DNA of 64,000 bases. Source: Mesorhizobium sp. M7A.F.Ca.US.008.03.1.1 (GTDB taxonomy: Bacteria > Pseudomonadota > Alphaproteobacteria > Rhizobiales > Rhizobiaceae). Positions 1 through 7,886 of this stretch are shown here, one piece after another (positions within the stretch are counted from its first letter, which is position 1; every line of letters begins with the position of its first letter). Where the stretch lies: positions 62,001-126,000 of the forward strand of contig NZ_RZRU01000003.1 of NCBI RefSeq assembly GCF_003997495.1, read 5' to 3'. Position numbers and translations under genes: made by a program. The notes beneath the pieces were generated by a model. The model was not told where the DNA came from. It made no database searches and saw nothing but the letters and a program-made list of their open reading frames with translations.

Positions 1-1754
1 GCACGCTGGTCGGCTGGGCCGGTGCTGTCTGCCACGAGCTGGAAGCCGGCGGCATTACCCCTGGCGGCGACGTCTGTCTCGCGCAGGAGCGCTTCACCGA
101 AGGGCTGTTCGTCTGCGCCGAAAAGATCGGCGAGAACGACGAGATCCGCCGCGACTACGTCATCCGCTGCGAGCGCAACCTGCGCATGCCGATCTACTGG
201 GTGCTCGATGAGAAGGCCAAGGTCGCCTCCTGCATCGACATGCGCGAAAGCGTCAAGCAGCTGATCTCCGAGATCGGCCTCGACTACTGGATGAAGGTCT
301 CGAAGGAGTTCATTGAGGAAGGCCGCCGCGCCCAGCTCGCCCGCACCCGCCAGCTCACCGTGCCTGGCATCTATCGCGGCCACACGTTCTACGGCCATGT
401 CACGGCGGGAAAGCCCGGCTTCCAGCTGCTCGGCGATCCCGACTGGCTTTACAACATCCCGATCGAAATGGAGATCACCACCGACGGCAAGATAACCATG
501 GACTGCGAGGGCACGCAGCCCTGGGGCTACCATTCGATGAACTGCACGCCGGCCGGCATGGATGGCGGCATGTTCGTGACGCTGACCCAGCACATGAATT
601 TCGAAGGGCTGGTCAATGATGGCGCCTGGATGGCAACCGAACTAAAACTGCCGCACGGCACCTGGACCAATCCCGACAACGAAATGGTGGCGACCGCCAC
701 CTCATGGGCCTTGCTGCTGCCGGCCTACGGCGTCTTCCAGCGGCTTTTGTCGCGCAGCTTCGTCGCGCGCGGCTTTGTCGAGGAGGCCTTTGTCGGTCAG
801 GTCAACAGCCCGATGATCGAGATGGGTGGCGAAAGCCAATACGGCACGCCGTTCGGCATGGCGCATTTCGAATGCGCCGCCGCGGGCTCCGGCGCGCTCG
901 CCATCAAGGACGGCCTCGACACCGCCTATGTCGGCTGGAACCCGGAATCCGACATGGGCAACATCGAGGTTTGGGAACAGTCGATGCCGATGGTCTATAT
1001 CGGCCGCTCGATCGTCCCCAATTCCGGCGGCGCCGGCAAATATCGCGGCGGCTGTTCCTTCGTCTCCACCTGGCTGATCAATAAGACCTCGCATCTGCGG
1101 CTCCACACCTCGGAGCACTCTTCCAGGGTGTTCGACAATGGCGGCATGTGCGGCGGTTATCCGGCGCCGACCTGCCAGAAGCATCGCGCGGTGCGCAATT
1201 CAGACATTCACGAACTGGCGGCAAAAGGCGAACCGCTGGCGCATGCGCCCGGCATCGACCCGCATGTCTCCGACTACGAGCGGAACATCGGCGGCGACCA
1301 TGTCGTGATCGAAGGCCCCTACATCACCTCGCCGCACAAATCCGGCGACATCTTCAGCCATTCCTATAATGGCGGCGGTGGTTACGGCGACGTGCTGGAG
1401 CGCGATCCGATCAAGACGGCCTGGGATGTCGAGAACGGTTTTCTCACCCGGCAAGCGGCGGACCAGGTTTTCGGCATCGTGCTGAAGGACGATGAAGACG
1501 GTTATCCCATCGCCGATATCGACGCCACGGTCGAGCGCCGCGCCGCCATGCGCAAAGAGCGTCTGGTCAAGGCGGTTCCGGTGGCGGATTGGATCGCCAA
1601 GGAGCGTGGCCGCGTCGAAAAGGCCGACTTTGCCCCTGAGGTGAAGAAAATGTACGCCAGCGCGATCAAGCTGTCGTCGCGCTTCACCAGGGAATTCAGC
1701 GAGTTCTGGAACGTCGACGCCAGATCGATCTTCACGCCGGGAGCAAAGCCATGA
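1..1754 (+). CDS. acxB: Acetone carboxylase alpha subunit (HyuB type), 5' end cut by window edge
   Basis: This is the C-terminal 583 residues of a HyuB-type subunit; the frame is open from base 3 with no start inside the window, so roughly the first quarter of a ~770-residue protein is missing. Acetone carboxylase converts acetone, bicarbonate and ATP to acetoacetate in the cytoplasm. The HyuB signature GGGGYGDVLERDP is visible near residue 455 of the visible part, and a CGGYPAP segment precedes it. The stop codon overlaps the start of the gamma-subunit gene by four bases (ATGA), which fits the alpha-gamma order of acx operons. HyuB proteins also occur in hydantoinases and acetophenone carboxylase, but the adjacent gamma subunit favours acetone carboxylase. 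Confidence 0.87.
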   Translation, partial: TLVGWAGAVCHELEAGGITPGGDVCLAQERFTEGLFVCAEKIGENDEIRRDYVIRCERNLRMPIYWVLDEKAKVASCIDMRESVKQLISEIGLDYWMKVSKEFIEEGRRAQLARTRQLTVPGIYRGHTFYGHVTAGKPGFQLLGDPDWLYNIPIEMEITTDGKITMDCEGTQPWGYHSMNCTPAGMDGGMFVTLTQHMNFEGLVNDGAWMATELKLPHGTWTNPDNEMVATATSWALLLPAYGVFQRLLSRSFVARGFVEEAFVGQVNSPMIEMGGESQYGTPFGMAHFECAAAGSGALAIKDGLDTAYVGWNPESDMGNIEVWEQSMPMVYIGRSIVPNSGGAGKYRGGCSFVSTWLINKTSHLRLHTSEHSSRVFDNGGMCGGYPAPTCQKHRAVRNSDIHELAAKGEPLAHAPGIDPHVSDYERNIGGDHVVIEGPYITSPHKSGDIFSHSYNGGGGYGDVLERDPIKTAWDVENGFLTRQAADQVFGIVLKDDEDGYPIADIDATVERRAAMRKERLVKAVPVADWIAKERGRVEKADFAPEVKKMYASAIKLSSRFTREFSEFWNVDARSIFTPGAKP

Positions 1755-2245
1755 CCTCGTACAGCAAGGAAGTCCTAGGCGATCTGGCCGCCGGCAAGCT
1801 GCCCTGGCCGCAGACAAGGCGCATCATGAGTGCCTACAAGGATGACGACCGCTTCTTCAAGATGGTTGCCGTCTATCAGGACCGGGTCGCCTGGAAGGAT
1901 CCGATCCTGCTGCCGGTCTCGGACCATCTGTTCATCTGCCAGAGCGGCGATGAGCGCATTACCCGCTGCGAATGCGGCCACTCCTTCGGCGACTACCGAA
2001 AGAACTGGAAGCTCAATGCCGCGATCCATGTGCGCAACACAGAGGAAGCACTGCGCGAAATCTATCCGAACAGCGATCTTCCTGATCCGCAGTGGATGGA
2101 AATCCGGGAGTTCATCTGTCCGCAGTGCGGGACGCTGCATGAGGTCGAGGCGGCGGCACCCGGTTATCCCATCGTGCATGATTTCGAACCCGACCTCGAA
2201 GGCTTTTACCGCGAATGGCTGGGCAGACCGCTTCAGGGCTCCTGA
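1751..2245 (+). CDS. acxC: Acetone carboxylase gamma subunit
   Basis: This 164-residue protein matches the small gamma subunit of acetone carboxylase in length and content. It has two cysteine pairs, RCECGH near residue 75 and CPQCG near residue 120, which look like a split zinc-binding site. Acidic and aromatic residues dominate the C-terminus. It is translationally coupled to the alpha subunit through an ATGA overlap. The beta subunit (HyuA type) is expected upstream of the window. The family is small and specific to this carboxylase group, so the call is fairly firm. Confidence 0.88.
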   Translation: MTSYSKEVLGDLAAGKLPWPQTRRIMSAYKDDDRFFKMVAVYQDRVAWKDPILLPVSDHLFICQSGDERITRCECGHSFGDYRKNWKLNAAIHVRNTEEALREIYPNSDLPDPQWMEIREFICPQCGTLHEVEAAAPGYPIVHDFEPDLEGFYREWLGRPLQGS

Positions 2246-2332
2246 ATGCTTGTCGATAGGGCTGTGCCGGTGTGATTGCCAAATCCGGTCAGGCCTGATT
2301 GCCTGCCCGGAACGAAGCGGAGATCGTGCGCC

Positions 2333-3160
2333 ATGAACAACCTTTCCGGCCGTAGCGCCATCGTTACTGGTGGGTTCTCGGGCATGGGCTTTGCCATTGC
2401 CACGGCTTTGGCTGAAGCCGGCGCCAACGTTGCCGTCGGCTCCTACATCGCGCCGTCCGGCTCCGACAGGTCCGACGCCGCCTACTATCCGGGCGCGGAC
2501 GAGATCGAGCGGGTGCGTGCGGCCCTTGCTGCCCATGGAACGAAAGTTCACGCCGCACACCTTGACGTTCGCGACAGCGACGTCACCAACCGTTTCGCGG
2601 CTGACGCCGACGCAGCCATCGGCCCCACCGACATTCTGGTCAACGCCGCCGGCACCACCACCGAGCAGCCGGTCTGCGGCCATTCCGACGCGCTTTGGGA
2701 CAAGATCGTCGACACCAACCTGACCGGCGCCTTCCGCGCCACCCGCGCGGTTCTGCCCGGCATGATCGAGCGCGGCTGGGGCCGCATCGTCAACATCGGC
2801 TCGACGGCCGCCTCGGTCGGCTGGAAGGACAACCCTGCCTACTGCGCGTCCAAGGCCGGCCTTCTCGGCCTTACACGCTGCGTGGCGCTGGAAGGGGCGG
2901 CGCACGGCGTCACCTGTGTCATGATCAGCCCGACCTGGGTCGAGACCGAACTGATGCGCCGCAACGTGGCGCAGGTCGTCGAGCGCGAAGGCAAGGGGCG
3001 CACATCAGACGAGGCGATGGCCGAAATCGCCAGGGGCAACCCGCAGCAGCGCATGCTGCAGCCGCAGGAGATCGCGGCTCTGGCGGTCTTCCTGTGCTCC
3101 GATCTGGCCAGGGGCATCACCATGGAGAACATACAGATCACCGGCGGAGCACTTTGGTAG
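2333..3160 (+). CDS. Short-chain dehydrogenase/reductase (SDR) family oxidoreductase
   Basis: A classical SDR of 275 residues. The cofactor motif TGGFSGMG is at residues 12-19, an NAAG motif follows in the middle, and the catalytic YCASK (Tyr-x-x-x-Lys) lies after a conserved Ser. The ATG at 2333 follows a GCGGAG ribosome site; an in-frame extension upstream adds 19 residues without SDR character. It follows acxC on the same strand, 87 bases downstream, so it may handle a ketone or hydroxy acid linked to acetone or isopropanol use, for example as a 3-hydroxybutyrate or alcohol dehydrogenase. The substrate cannot be read from the sequence. Confidence 0.85.
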   Translation: MNNLSGRSAIVTGGFSGMGFAIATALAEAGANVAVGSYIAPSGSDRSDAAYYPGADEIERVRAALAAHGTKVHAAHLDVRDSDVTNRFAADADAAIGPTDILVNAAGTTTEQPVCGHSDALWDKIVDTNLTGAFRATRAVLPGMIERGWGRIVNIGSTAASVGWKDNPAYCASKAGLLGLTRCVALEGAAHGVTCVMISPTWVETELMRRNVAQVVEREGKGRTSDEAMAEIARGNPQQRMLQPQEIAALAVFLCSDLARGITMENIQITGGALW

Positions 3161-3242
3161 CGCCCACACTCCGCGTTTCTCGCGGGCTGTAAGACAAGGT
3201 GACCGGATTTGCCATTGAGTGCCAAAGTGCGATAGTTTATAT

Positions 3243-3254
3243 TGCACTGCACAA
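3243..3254 (+). promoter_or_regulatory. TGC-type operator (PhaR-like) before exoQ
   Basis: TGCACTGCACAA is an exact match to TGCRNYGCASMA and sits 91 bases before the exoQ ATG. It lies inside the extension that a GTG start at 3199 would give, which argues for the ATG at 3346. The same 12-mer recurs before exoX, the lasso precursor, a coiled-coil gene, exoL and exoZ. Assignment to PhaR/AniA rests on a consensus recalled from Bradyrhizobium work. Confidence 0.55.
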
Positions 3255-3345
3255 TGGAGACGCCGTTTATTGCACGCCCTTGTTTGCGGATATGCCGTCC
3301 GGCCCAGGGTCGGCCGGCTCCGGGTTGCGTCGACGGGACTCTGAG

Positions 3346-4656
3346 ATGAAGATCCCAAAGTCCCTGCTGGTCGATCCTGAGAAGAACTCGGTCTATGGCG
3401 CCTTTGCCGTAGCCGTCTCGATCTGGGCGTTTTCCTACTCCGTCATTTTCGGCCAGGTGCTGATCCTCGCCTACTACGCGGTCTGGCTTCCACTCATCCT
3501 GGTCGACCACCGGCGGTTTCTGCGGCATCTGTCCAGCGCCTGGTTGCCGCTGCTGTTTGCGGCCTATGTCTGCTCCTCTGTCTTTTGGTCGCAGGCGCCG
3601 GGCACCACGGCGAGAACGGCGGTCCAGTACTTTTCCCATATAGCCTGCGCTTACGTAGCTGCGCGCACCGTCAGCGTGCGCACGCTGACCATAGGGGCGC
3701 TGGTCGGGATATTCGTCGTCCTTCTCTATTCGCTGAAGGTCGCGAACTATTCCGAGGACGTTCTCGACGGCACCGTCAACTTTGTCGGCGCCTTCGCCTC
3801 CAAGAACCAGATCGGCTTCGTCGGCTCGCTCGGCATCTATTTCTGCGTCGTCTTTCTTGCCTTTTACAGGCGCGGCCGGCTGAGCCTCATCCTGGCGGTG
3901 CCCGTCGTGCTGTTGTCGGCCTATGTGCTGGTCGCCTCGCATTCCGCCACCTCGATGGCCTCGATACCGGCGGTTCTGGCGCTGGTGGCGCTTCTTGCGA
4001 TGAGCAAAATTTTGTCGCGGCGCTACCGCCGAGTGATCTTCCTGATCGGTGCCGGCCTGCTGGTCGTGACTGCCTTTGTCGCCTTGAATCTCGGGCTGAT
4101 GGACTTCGTGCTTGGCCTCTTCGGCAAGGATTCGACACTCACCGGGCGGACGTATCTGTGGGAGCAGGGCTGGAACGCCGTGCAGAAAGCGCCGCTTCTC
4201 GGCGTCGGCTATGCCGCCTACTGGGTTCAGGGTTTTGCTGAAGCCGAGCGGCTGTGGAACGAGTTCTACATCACCACCCGCACCGGCTTCCACTTTCACA
4301 ACACCTATATCGAAGCCCTCGTTGAGCTCGGCTTCGTCGGGGCGACGCTGGTCTCGCTGATCATGCTGCGCACGCTCTACGGCCACGTTTCGGCGGTCAT
4401 CTTCAGGACCTGGCAGGCGGATTCGGTGATCCTCTTCGGCGTGATGGTGCTGCTGCTGATCCGCTCCTTCGTCGAGGTCGAGATTCTCAACCCCTACATC
4501 ATGGGCTCTTTCCTGATGTATTTCAGCTACTTCAAACTGGCGCGCGTGCCCGTCACCCGCACGCACCGATTGCAGGCGCTGGAGCAGGCGAAGGCCAGGG
4601 GAGAAGCTGATTGGCCCCGGCATGCCGGCCGTCCGGCGGCCCCCGACCCGTCATGA
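3346..4656 (+). CDS. exoQ: Exopolysaccharide polymerase, ExoQ/O-antigen ligase-like
   Basis: This is a 436-residue integral membrane protein with about ten to twelve hydrophobic segments and a large periplasmic loop in the C-terminal half holding the Wzy_C-type segment (GRTYLWEQGW, then GVGYAAYW, and FHNTYIE with a conserved His). Proteins of this type polymerise lipid-linked repeat units at the periplasmic face. ATG 3346 is chosen because a longer GTG form would start upstream of a putative operator. The gene converges on exoF. In Sinorhizobium exoQ is next to exoF-exoY, and the same order is kept here with exoQ inverted. The O-antigen polymerase/ligase family is diverse, so the ExoQ name relies on context. 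Confidence 0.82.
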   Translation: MKIPKSLLVDPEKNSVYGAFAVAVSIWAFSYSVIFGQVLILAYYAVWLPLILVDHRRFLRHLSSAWLPLLFAAYVCSSVFWSQAPGTTARTAVQYFSHIACAYVAARTVSVRTLTIGALVGIFVVLLYSLKVANYSEDVLDGTVNFVGAFASKNQIGFVGSLGIYFCVVFLAFYRRGRLSLILAVPVVLLSAYVLVASHSATSMASIPAVLALVALLAMSKILSRRYRRVIFLIGAGLLVVTAFVALNLGLMDFVLGLFGKDSTLTGRTYLWEQGWNAVQKAPLLGVGYAAYWVQGFAEAERLWNEFYITTRTGFHFHNTYIEALVELGFVGATLVSLIMLRTLYGHVSAVIFRTWQADSVILFGVMVLLLIRSFVEVEILNPYIMGSFLMYFSYFKLARVPVTRTHRLQALEQAKARGEADWPRHAGRPAAPDPS

Positions 4657-4740
4657 GTAGTCATCTCGCGGGCTGAAGGGAGAGGCCCTCGTTCGAACAG
4701 GCATGTGCACAAACGGGAAACCCATCCCTGGCGGAATAGG

Positions 4741-4826
4741 GCACGATCCCAAAGCGCTCACGATTTGCGCTGGAGATGCTCAACGAAAAAGAGCCTCATC
4801 CTGATTTCGTTGGGGTGAGGTTCTGG
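4741..4826. repeat. Diverged copy of a dispersed intergenic repeat
   Basis: This lies in the 200-base gap between convergent exoQ and exoF. It shares the order of blocks seen in the copies at 30699-30796 and 57743-57840: a CACGATCCC start, a central ATGCTCAA, an AGAGCC block, and an imperfect hairpin made by CCTCATCC and GGGGTGAGG. It is much more diverged than the other two. The hairpin could end transcription from either side, but there is no clear T tract. Confidence 0.45.
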
Positions 4827-4857
4827 TTCGAAACACTGGATCGTGTTGGCGGTCGGA

Positions 4858-6135
4858 CTACTGGCTGGCCAGTGGCGCCAGCTTGACCTTGATCACATCG
4901 CCAGGCAGCACCAGTGTTTCTTCCTTGGCGGCAATTTCGGTGGTCTTGCCGTCGATATTGCGCACCAGTGAATAGAGCAGCGTAGGTTGCTGATCGTTTG
5001 TGATAGCGGCCGCCATCGCGGGATCGCTGGCCTGAGCTATGAGGCCTTTCTGCATATTCACCTTCAGCGCGGCTTCGTTCAAGTCGGCTTCGGTCTGCTG
5101 CCTGTCAGTGGCGAGACTTGAACTCAAGGTGTTCTGGGCATCGATAGCGTCCTGCTTCGCCTTGCTGATCGCCTGCTTGGCGGTGAGGATGGCGGTTTCG
5201 TAGTCCAGGATCTTGCCCTGCAGGTCGGCCACGGACTGGCGCGAATCCAGCAGTCGGGCATTGGCGATCAGGCCCTTTTGCGCCAGCGGACCGATGCTGG
5301 CGAGTTGCTGCTGCGCCAGGTCGACCTGCTGCTGCTGGTTGACGATCTTCTTCTGCAGCGATTCGATCTCGGACTCCAAGACACCTTTCAGATCGTCGAG
5401 CGCTTCAAGTTTCAGCTTCAGCGCCTTTTGGTCAGCCGTCAGGATTGTCATCTCGTCCGCGACGATGGCTGGCAGCCTCGGATCGCCCTCGACCTCCTTC
5501 GGCACCTCGAAACTCGCCTTGCCGGCCATATCCGCGTCGATGCGGGCGCGCCTGACAATCAGTCGAATGCGCTGATCGTCGGAGATGTCGAACATGCCCT
5601 TGGCGGTGACTAGGTCCTTGCCGAGCTGGGGGCCGTAATCGGCGTTGCGCCTGATGCCTCCGGCGACGCTGATGGCCTTCAACACTGTCAGGTCGGGCAC
5701 ATAAGCAAACTGGCCGGGGTTCTGGACTTCGCCCGAAATGTAGAACGGCCGGAACTGCGCCATCTCGACCGAGGCTTCCGGTCTGTCTGACAAAGCGAGC
5801 TTTTTCTGCAGCGCTTCGCCGATCGCCGTAGCGATTTCCGACGTGGTCTTGCCGGACGCCGGCAACTCGCCGGCGAACGGCACCGACAGCGTACCGGACG
5901 GACCGACCGTGTACTCACCATTCACTGCCGACCAGTCACGAAATGTGCCTTCCACGGTCTGCCATTCGGCGACACGTATGGTGAGCTTGTCTTGCGAGCC
6001 GAGGCGATAGTCGCCGGCGGCGGCGATGTGCGGGACAACGAGGGCCATGGCAAGGCATGTGGCCAACAAGCGCGCCCGCCGCAACCGGCCGGAATCCGGG
6101 CCGCTGCGAAAGGCTTCGAACAAATCTGTTTTCAA
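4858..6135 (-). CDS. exoF: Polysaccharide export protein ExoF-like (Wza family, periplasmic/outer membrane)
   Basis: About 425 residues. A basic stretch plus hydrophobic segment (RRARLLATCLAMALVVP) and AAAGDYRLG give an export signal. A polysaccharide-export beta domain follows (YTVGPSGTLSVPFAGEL), then an SLBB-like part (FYISGEVQNPGQFAY), a long coiled coil of about 150 residues rich in Gln, Glu and Lys, and a final LPGDVIKV segment. ExoF works with the ExoP kinase in passing the polymer through the envelope. The TTG at 6135 is taken as start because any longer form runs into exoY, which ends at 6224; the start is uncertain. It is the second gene after exoY on the same strand. Confidence 0.85.
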   Translation of the reverse strand: MKTDLFEAFRSGPDSGRLRRARLLATCLAMALVVPHIAAAGDYRLGSQDKLTIRVAEWQTVEGTFRDWSAVNGEYTVGPSGTLSVPFAGELPASGKTTSEIATAIGEALQKKLALSDRPEASVEMAQFRPFYISGEVQNPGQFAYVPDLTVLKAISVAGGIRRNADYGPQLGKDLVTAKGMFDISDDQRIRLIVRRARIDADMAGKASFEVPKEVEGDPRLPAIVADEMTILTADQKALKLKLEALDDLKGVLESEIESLQKKIVNQQQQVDLAQQQLASIGPLAQKGLIANARLLDSRQSVADLQGKILDYETAILTAKQAISKAKQDAIDAQNTLSSSLATDRQQTEADLNEAALKVNMQKGLIAQASDPAMAAAITNDQQPTLLYSLVRNIDGKTTEIAAKEETLVLPGDVIKVKLAPLASQ

Positions 6136-6223
6136 CTCAACGTTCCGATCCGCTATAGCCCCATCGCCCGATGAGCTTGCGTCGAATGGCCGACGCCAAT
6201 GTCTGGCATTGGCCACCGGCTTG

Positions 6224-6901
6224 TCAGTAAGAACCGCGCGACATCCACACGGCCGGGACGGTCTTGATGATGATGCGAACGTCCTCGAACAGCGACCAGT
6301 TCTCGACATAGTGACGGTCGAAGGCGACGCGGCTGTCATAGGACACATCGTTACGGCCGCTGACCTGCCACAGGCCGGTCAGGCCCGGGCGGGATTTTAG
6401 GTAATAGACGGCGGATGTGCCATAGATCTCCAGTTCGTCGCGCACGACCGGACGCGGACCGACAAGGCTCATATCACCCTGCAGGATGTTGAGGATCTGC
6501 GGCAGTTCATCGAGGCTGAGTTTCCTCAGCACCGCTCCGACGCGGGTGACGCGCGGGTCGTTCTTCAGCTTGCGGGTCGCGATCCATTCCGCGTTGGCGT
6601 CTGGGTTGGTGGCGAGATAGGCCGCCAGCACCTTGTCGCCGTCCGGAACCATGGTGCGGAACTTCAGGCAAGGAAAAATCCGTCCGCCGCGCCCGATTCG
6701 CCTGTGGCCGTAGAAAATCGAGCCGCCGTCGGAAAACTTGACGAGCAGCGCTATCATGACAAACAGCGGGCTGAGGGCGATCAAGCCAATCAGTGAACCG
6801 GTGATATCGAAGCTGCGTTTGAGCAGGCCGCCGATCGGCGGCGGAAAATCGATGTCAGCCTGCGAAAAGCTCGCGGTGGCCGACTTGGCAACGTCCCTCA
6901 T
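6224..6901 (-). CDS. exoY: Undecaprenyl-phosphate sugar-1-phosphate transferase ExoY
   Basis: This 225-residue polyisoprenyl-phosphate hexose-1-phosphate transferase starts repeat-unit assembly by moving a sugar phosphate, galactose in succinoglycan, onto the lipid carrier. The N-terminal membrane hairpin starts with KRSFDITGS near residue 28. The hallmark [11 protein letters not shown] lies near residue 78, [11 protein letters not shown] and [11 protein letters not shown] follow, and [12 protein letters not shown] is near residue 180. The length matches the short ExoY type without the extra membrane domain of WbaP. A large regulatory gap separates it from the divergent exoX. The upstream site at 6954 is a near match to the TGC operator. 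Confidence 0.94.
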   Translation of the reverse strand: MRDVAKSATASFSQADIDFPPPIGGLLKRSFDITGSLIGLIALSPLFVMIALLVKFSDGGSIFYGHRRIGRGGRIFPCLKFRTMVPDGDKVLAAYLATNPDANAEWIATRKLKNDPRVTRVGAVLRKLSLDELPQILNILQGDMSLVGPRPVVRDELEIYGTSAVYYLKSRPGLTGLWQVSGRNDVSYDSRVAFDRHYVENWSLFEDVRIIIKTVPAVWMSRGSY

Positions 6902-6953
6902 GCCGTAAACTCCATGCGTTGAACGAATGGTTCACCGCACGATACCAAAAAAA

Positions 6954-6968
6954 TGTTGCAGCGCAACA
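6954..6968 (-). promoter_or_regulatory. Palindromic TGC-type operator before exoY
   Basis: TGTTGCAGCGCAACA is a perfect inverted repeat (TGTTGC / GCAACA with a 3-base centre), 52 bases before the exoY start. Read on the minus strand it gives TGCGCTGCAACA, 11 of 12 positions of TGCRNYGCASMA. It is the same kind of site as the one at 25384-25395. Confidence 0.5.
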
Positions 6969-7262
6969 CACAATTTACCACCCCGTTGAAATAGTCACGT
7001 CATGAATTGACTAAATAATAAGCTTGCCATGCACAAATTTCGGCATATTTAGCACATTTGTGACAATAAATGGGCACAGCCGAAAAAATAGAGGCCTTTG
7101 TGGGGCGATTTTTAGGCGGACCTACCTATCTGCCAAGGCGAGGTGCAAACTAGTGCTTCATCAGGCCGTGATGCTTGGTGAAAACCGTATAAAATACTAC
7201 TTAATGTTGCCTTTTTTACTGAAAAATGGCGACGAGAGGATATCGGCTTAGCTCCCGTTGCG

Positions 7263-7274
7263 TGCATTGCAGCA
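7263..7274 (+). promoter_or_regulatory. TGC-type operator (PhaR-like) before exoX
   Basis: TGCATTGCAGCA is an exact match to TGCRNYGCASMA. It lies 228 bases before the exoX start, within the shared exoY-exoX region, so it could act on either promoter. Confidence 0.45.
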
Positions 7275-7502
7275 TGGCAGAGTCGATCGCAAAAGCTCGA
7301 TCAAAAATATCCGAAGTTGCCCTTGCCGCCTATTGCTCGCCTTAATAGAATTGCAAATTATACCTGTCACGGTGACGACAGGTGGAAAAGGCCGGAAGCA
7401 ACCGGTCGAGAGTGGGCGACCTCAACAAGCCCACATGACAAGGGACGGCGCTCGGGTGGGGCAATCACGATAGTACCCGAGCCGGTTTATGGGCTGTTGG
7501 GT

Positions 7503-7778
7503 ATGGCACTTCCAAAATTCATCCTCGGGATGATTTTCGCTCTGGCGATCGTCGTCGGCTGGTCCTGGCTGGGCGGTGCGTCGATGGGCACGATATTGGT
7601 GCGCGTCATCATCTGCGCCGTGACCATTCAGGCCGGCTATTTCGTGCTCATCTACACTATGATCGCCAGGAGCGCGCCGACGCCTGCCGACATAGCTCGT
7701 GACGCCGAGCGCAAACTGAACGCACCCGAGGTCGCCGAAAGCGAGAAGCTGGGCGGTGCCAGGCGCGGCCTGCATTGA
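7503..7778 (+). CDS. exoX: ExoX-like exopolysaccharide production repressor, small membrane protein
   Basis: This 91-residue protein has two hydrophobic segments (LPKFILGMIFALAIVVGW and TILVRVIICAVTIQAGYF) and a charged cytoplasmic tail. Size, topology and the CAVTIQAGYF-type second helix resemble the rhizobial ExoX/SyrA family. ExoX restrains EPS synthesis after translation, with the ExoX:ExoY ratio setting output. Position opposite exoY supports the call. ATG 7503 is chosen because the frame upstream loses membrane-protein character. Its 3' end converges on the lasso exporter gene. Identification is from recall of the family, not an alignment. Confidence 0.75.
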   Translation: MALPKFILGMIFALAIVVGWSWLGGASMGTILVRVIICAVTIQAGYFVLIYTMIARSAPTPADIARDAERKLNAPEVAESEKLGGARRGLH

Positions 7779-7886
7779 TGCAGACTGCTCAAACGTGGCC
7801 CCGGTTTGGAGCCAACGGCATGCTTCGACACAAGAGACTAAGCGCCGCGTGAATCCGTTTCGGCGCGACGCGCCTTGGTCGCCGGC

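Larger units (their letters stand above)
6902..7502. other. AT-rich intergenic control region between divergent exoY and exoX
   Basis: About 600 bases, clearly richer in A and T than the flanks, with no convincing gene. It contains the palindrome at 6954-6968 facing exoY, the TGC-type site at 7263-7274 facing exoX, and long A/T runs around 7000-7230. Small open frames here lack ribosome sites and family resemblance. Because exoX restrains exoY in rhizobia, this shared region probably sets the balance of the two genes. Confidence 0.6.

Noticed and set aside
3199..3345. GTG start extending exoQ by 49 residues
   Set aside because: The extension is not membrane-like, lies over a putative operator at 3243 and lacks a good ribosome site compared with ATG 3346.
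2839..4623. Long open frame on the minus strand over exoQ and the SDR gene
   Set aside because: It runs antisense to two well-supported genes, is rich in Arg, Asp and Gln as typical of GC-rich shadow frames, and has no family resemblance.
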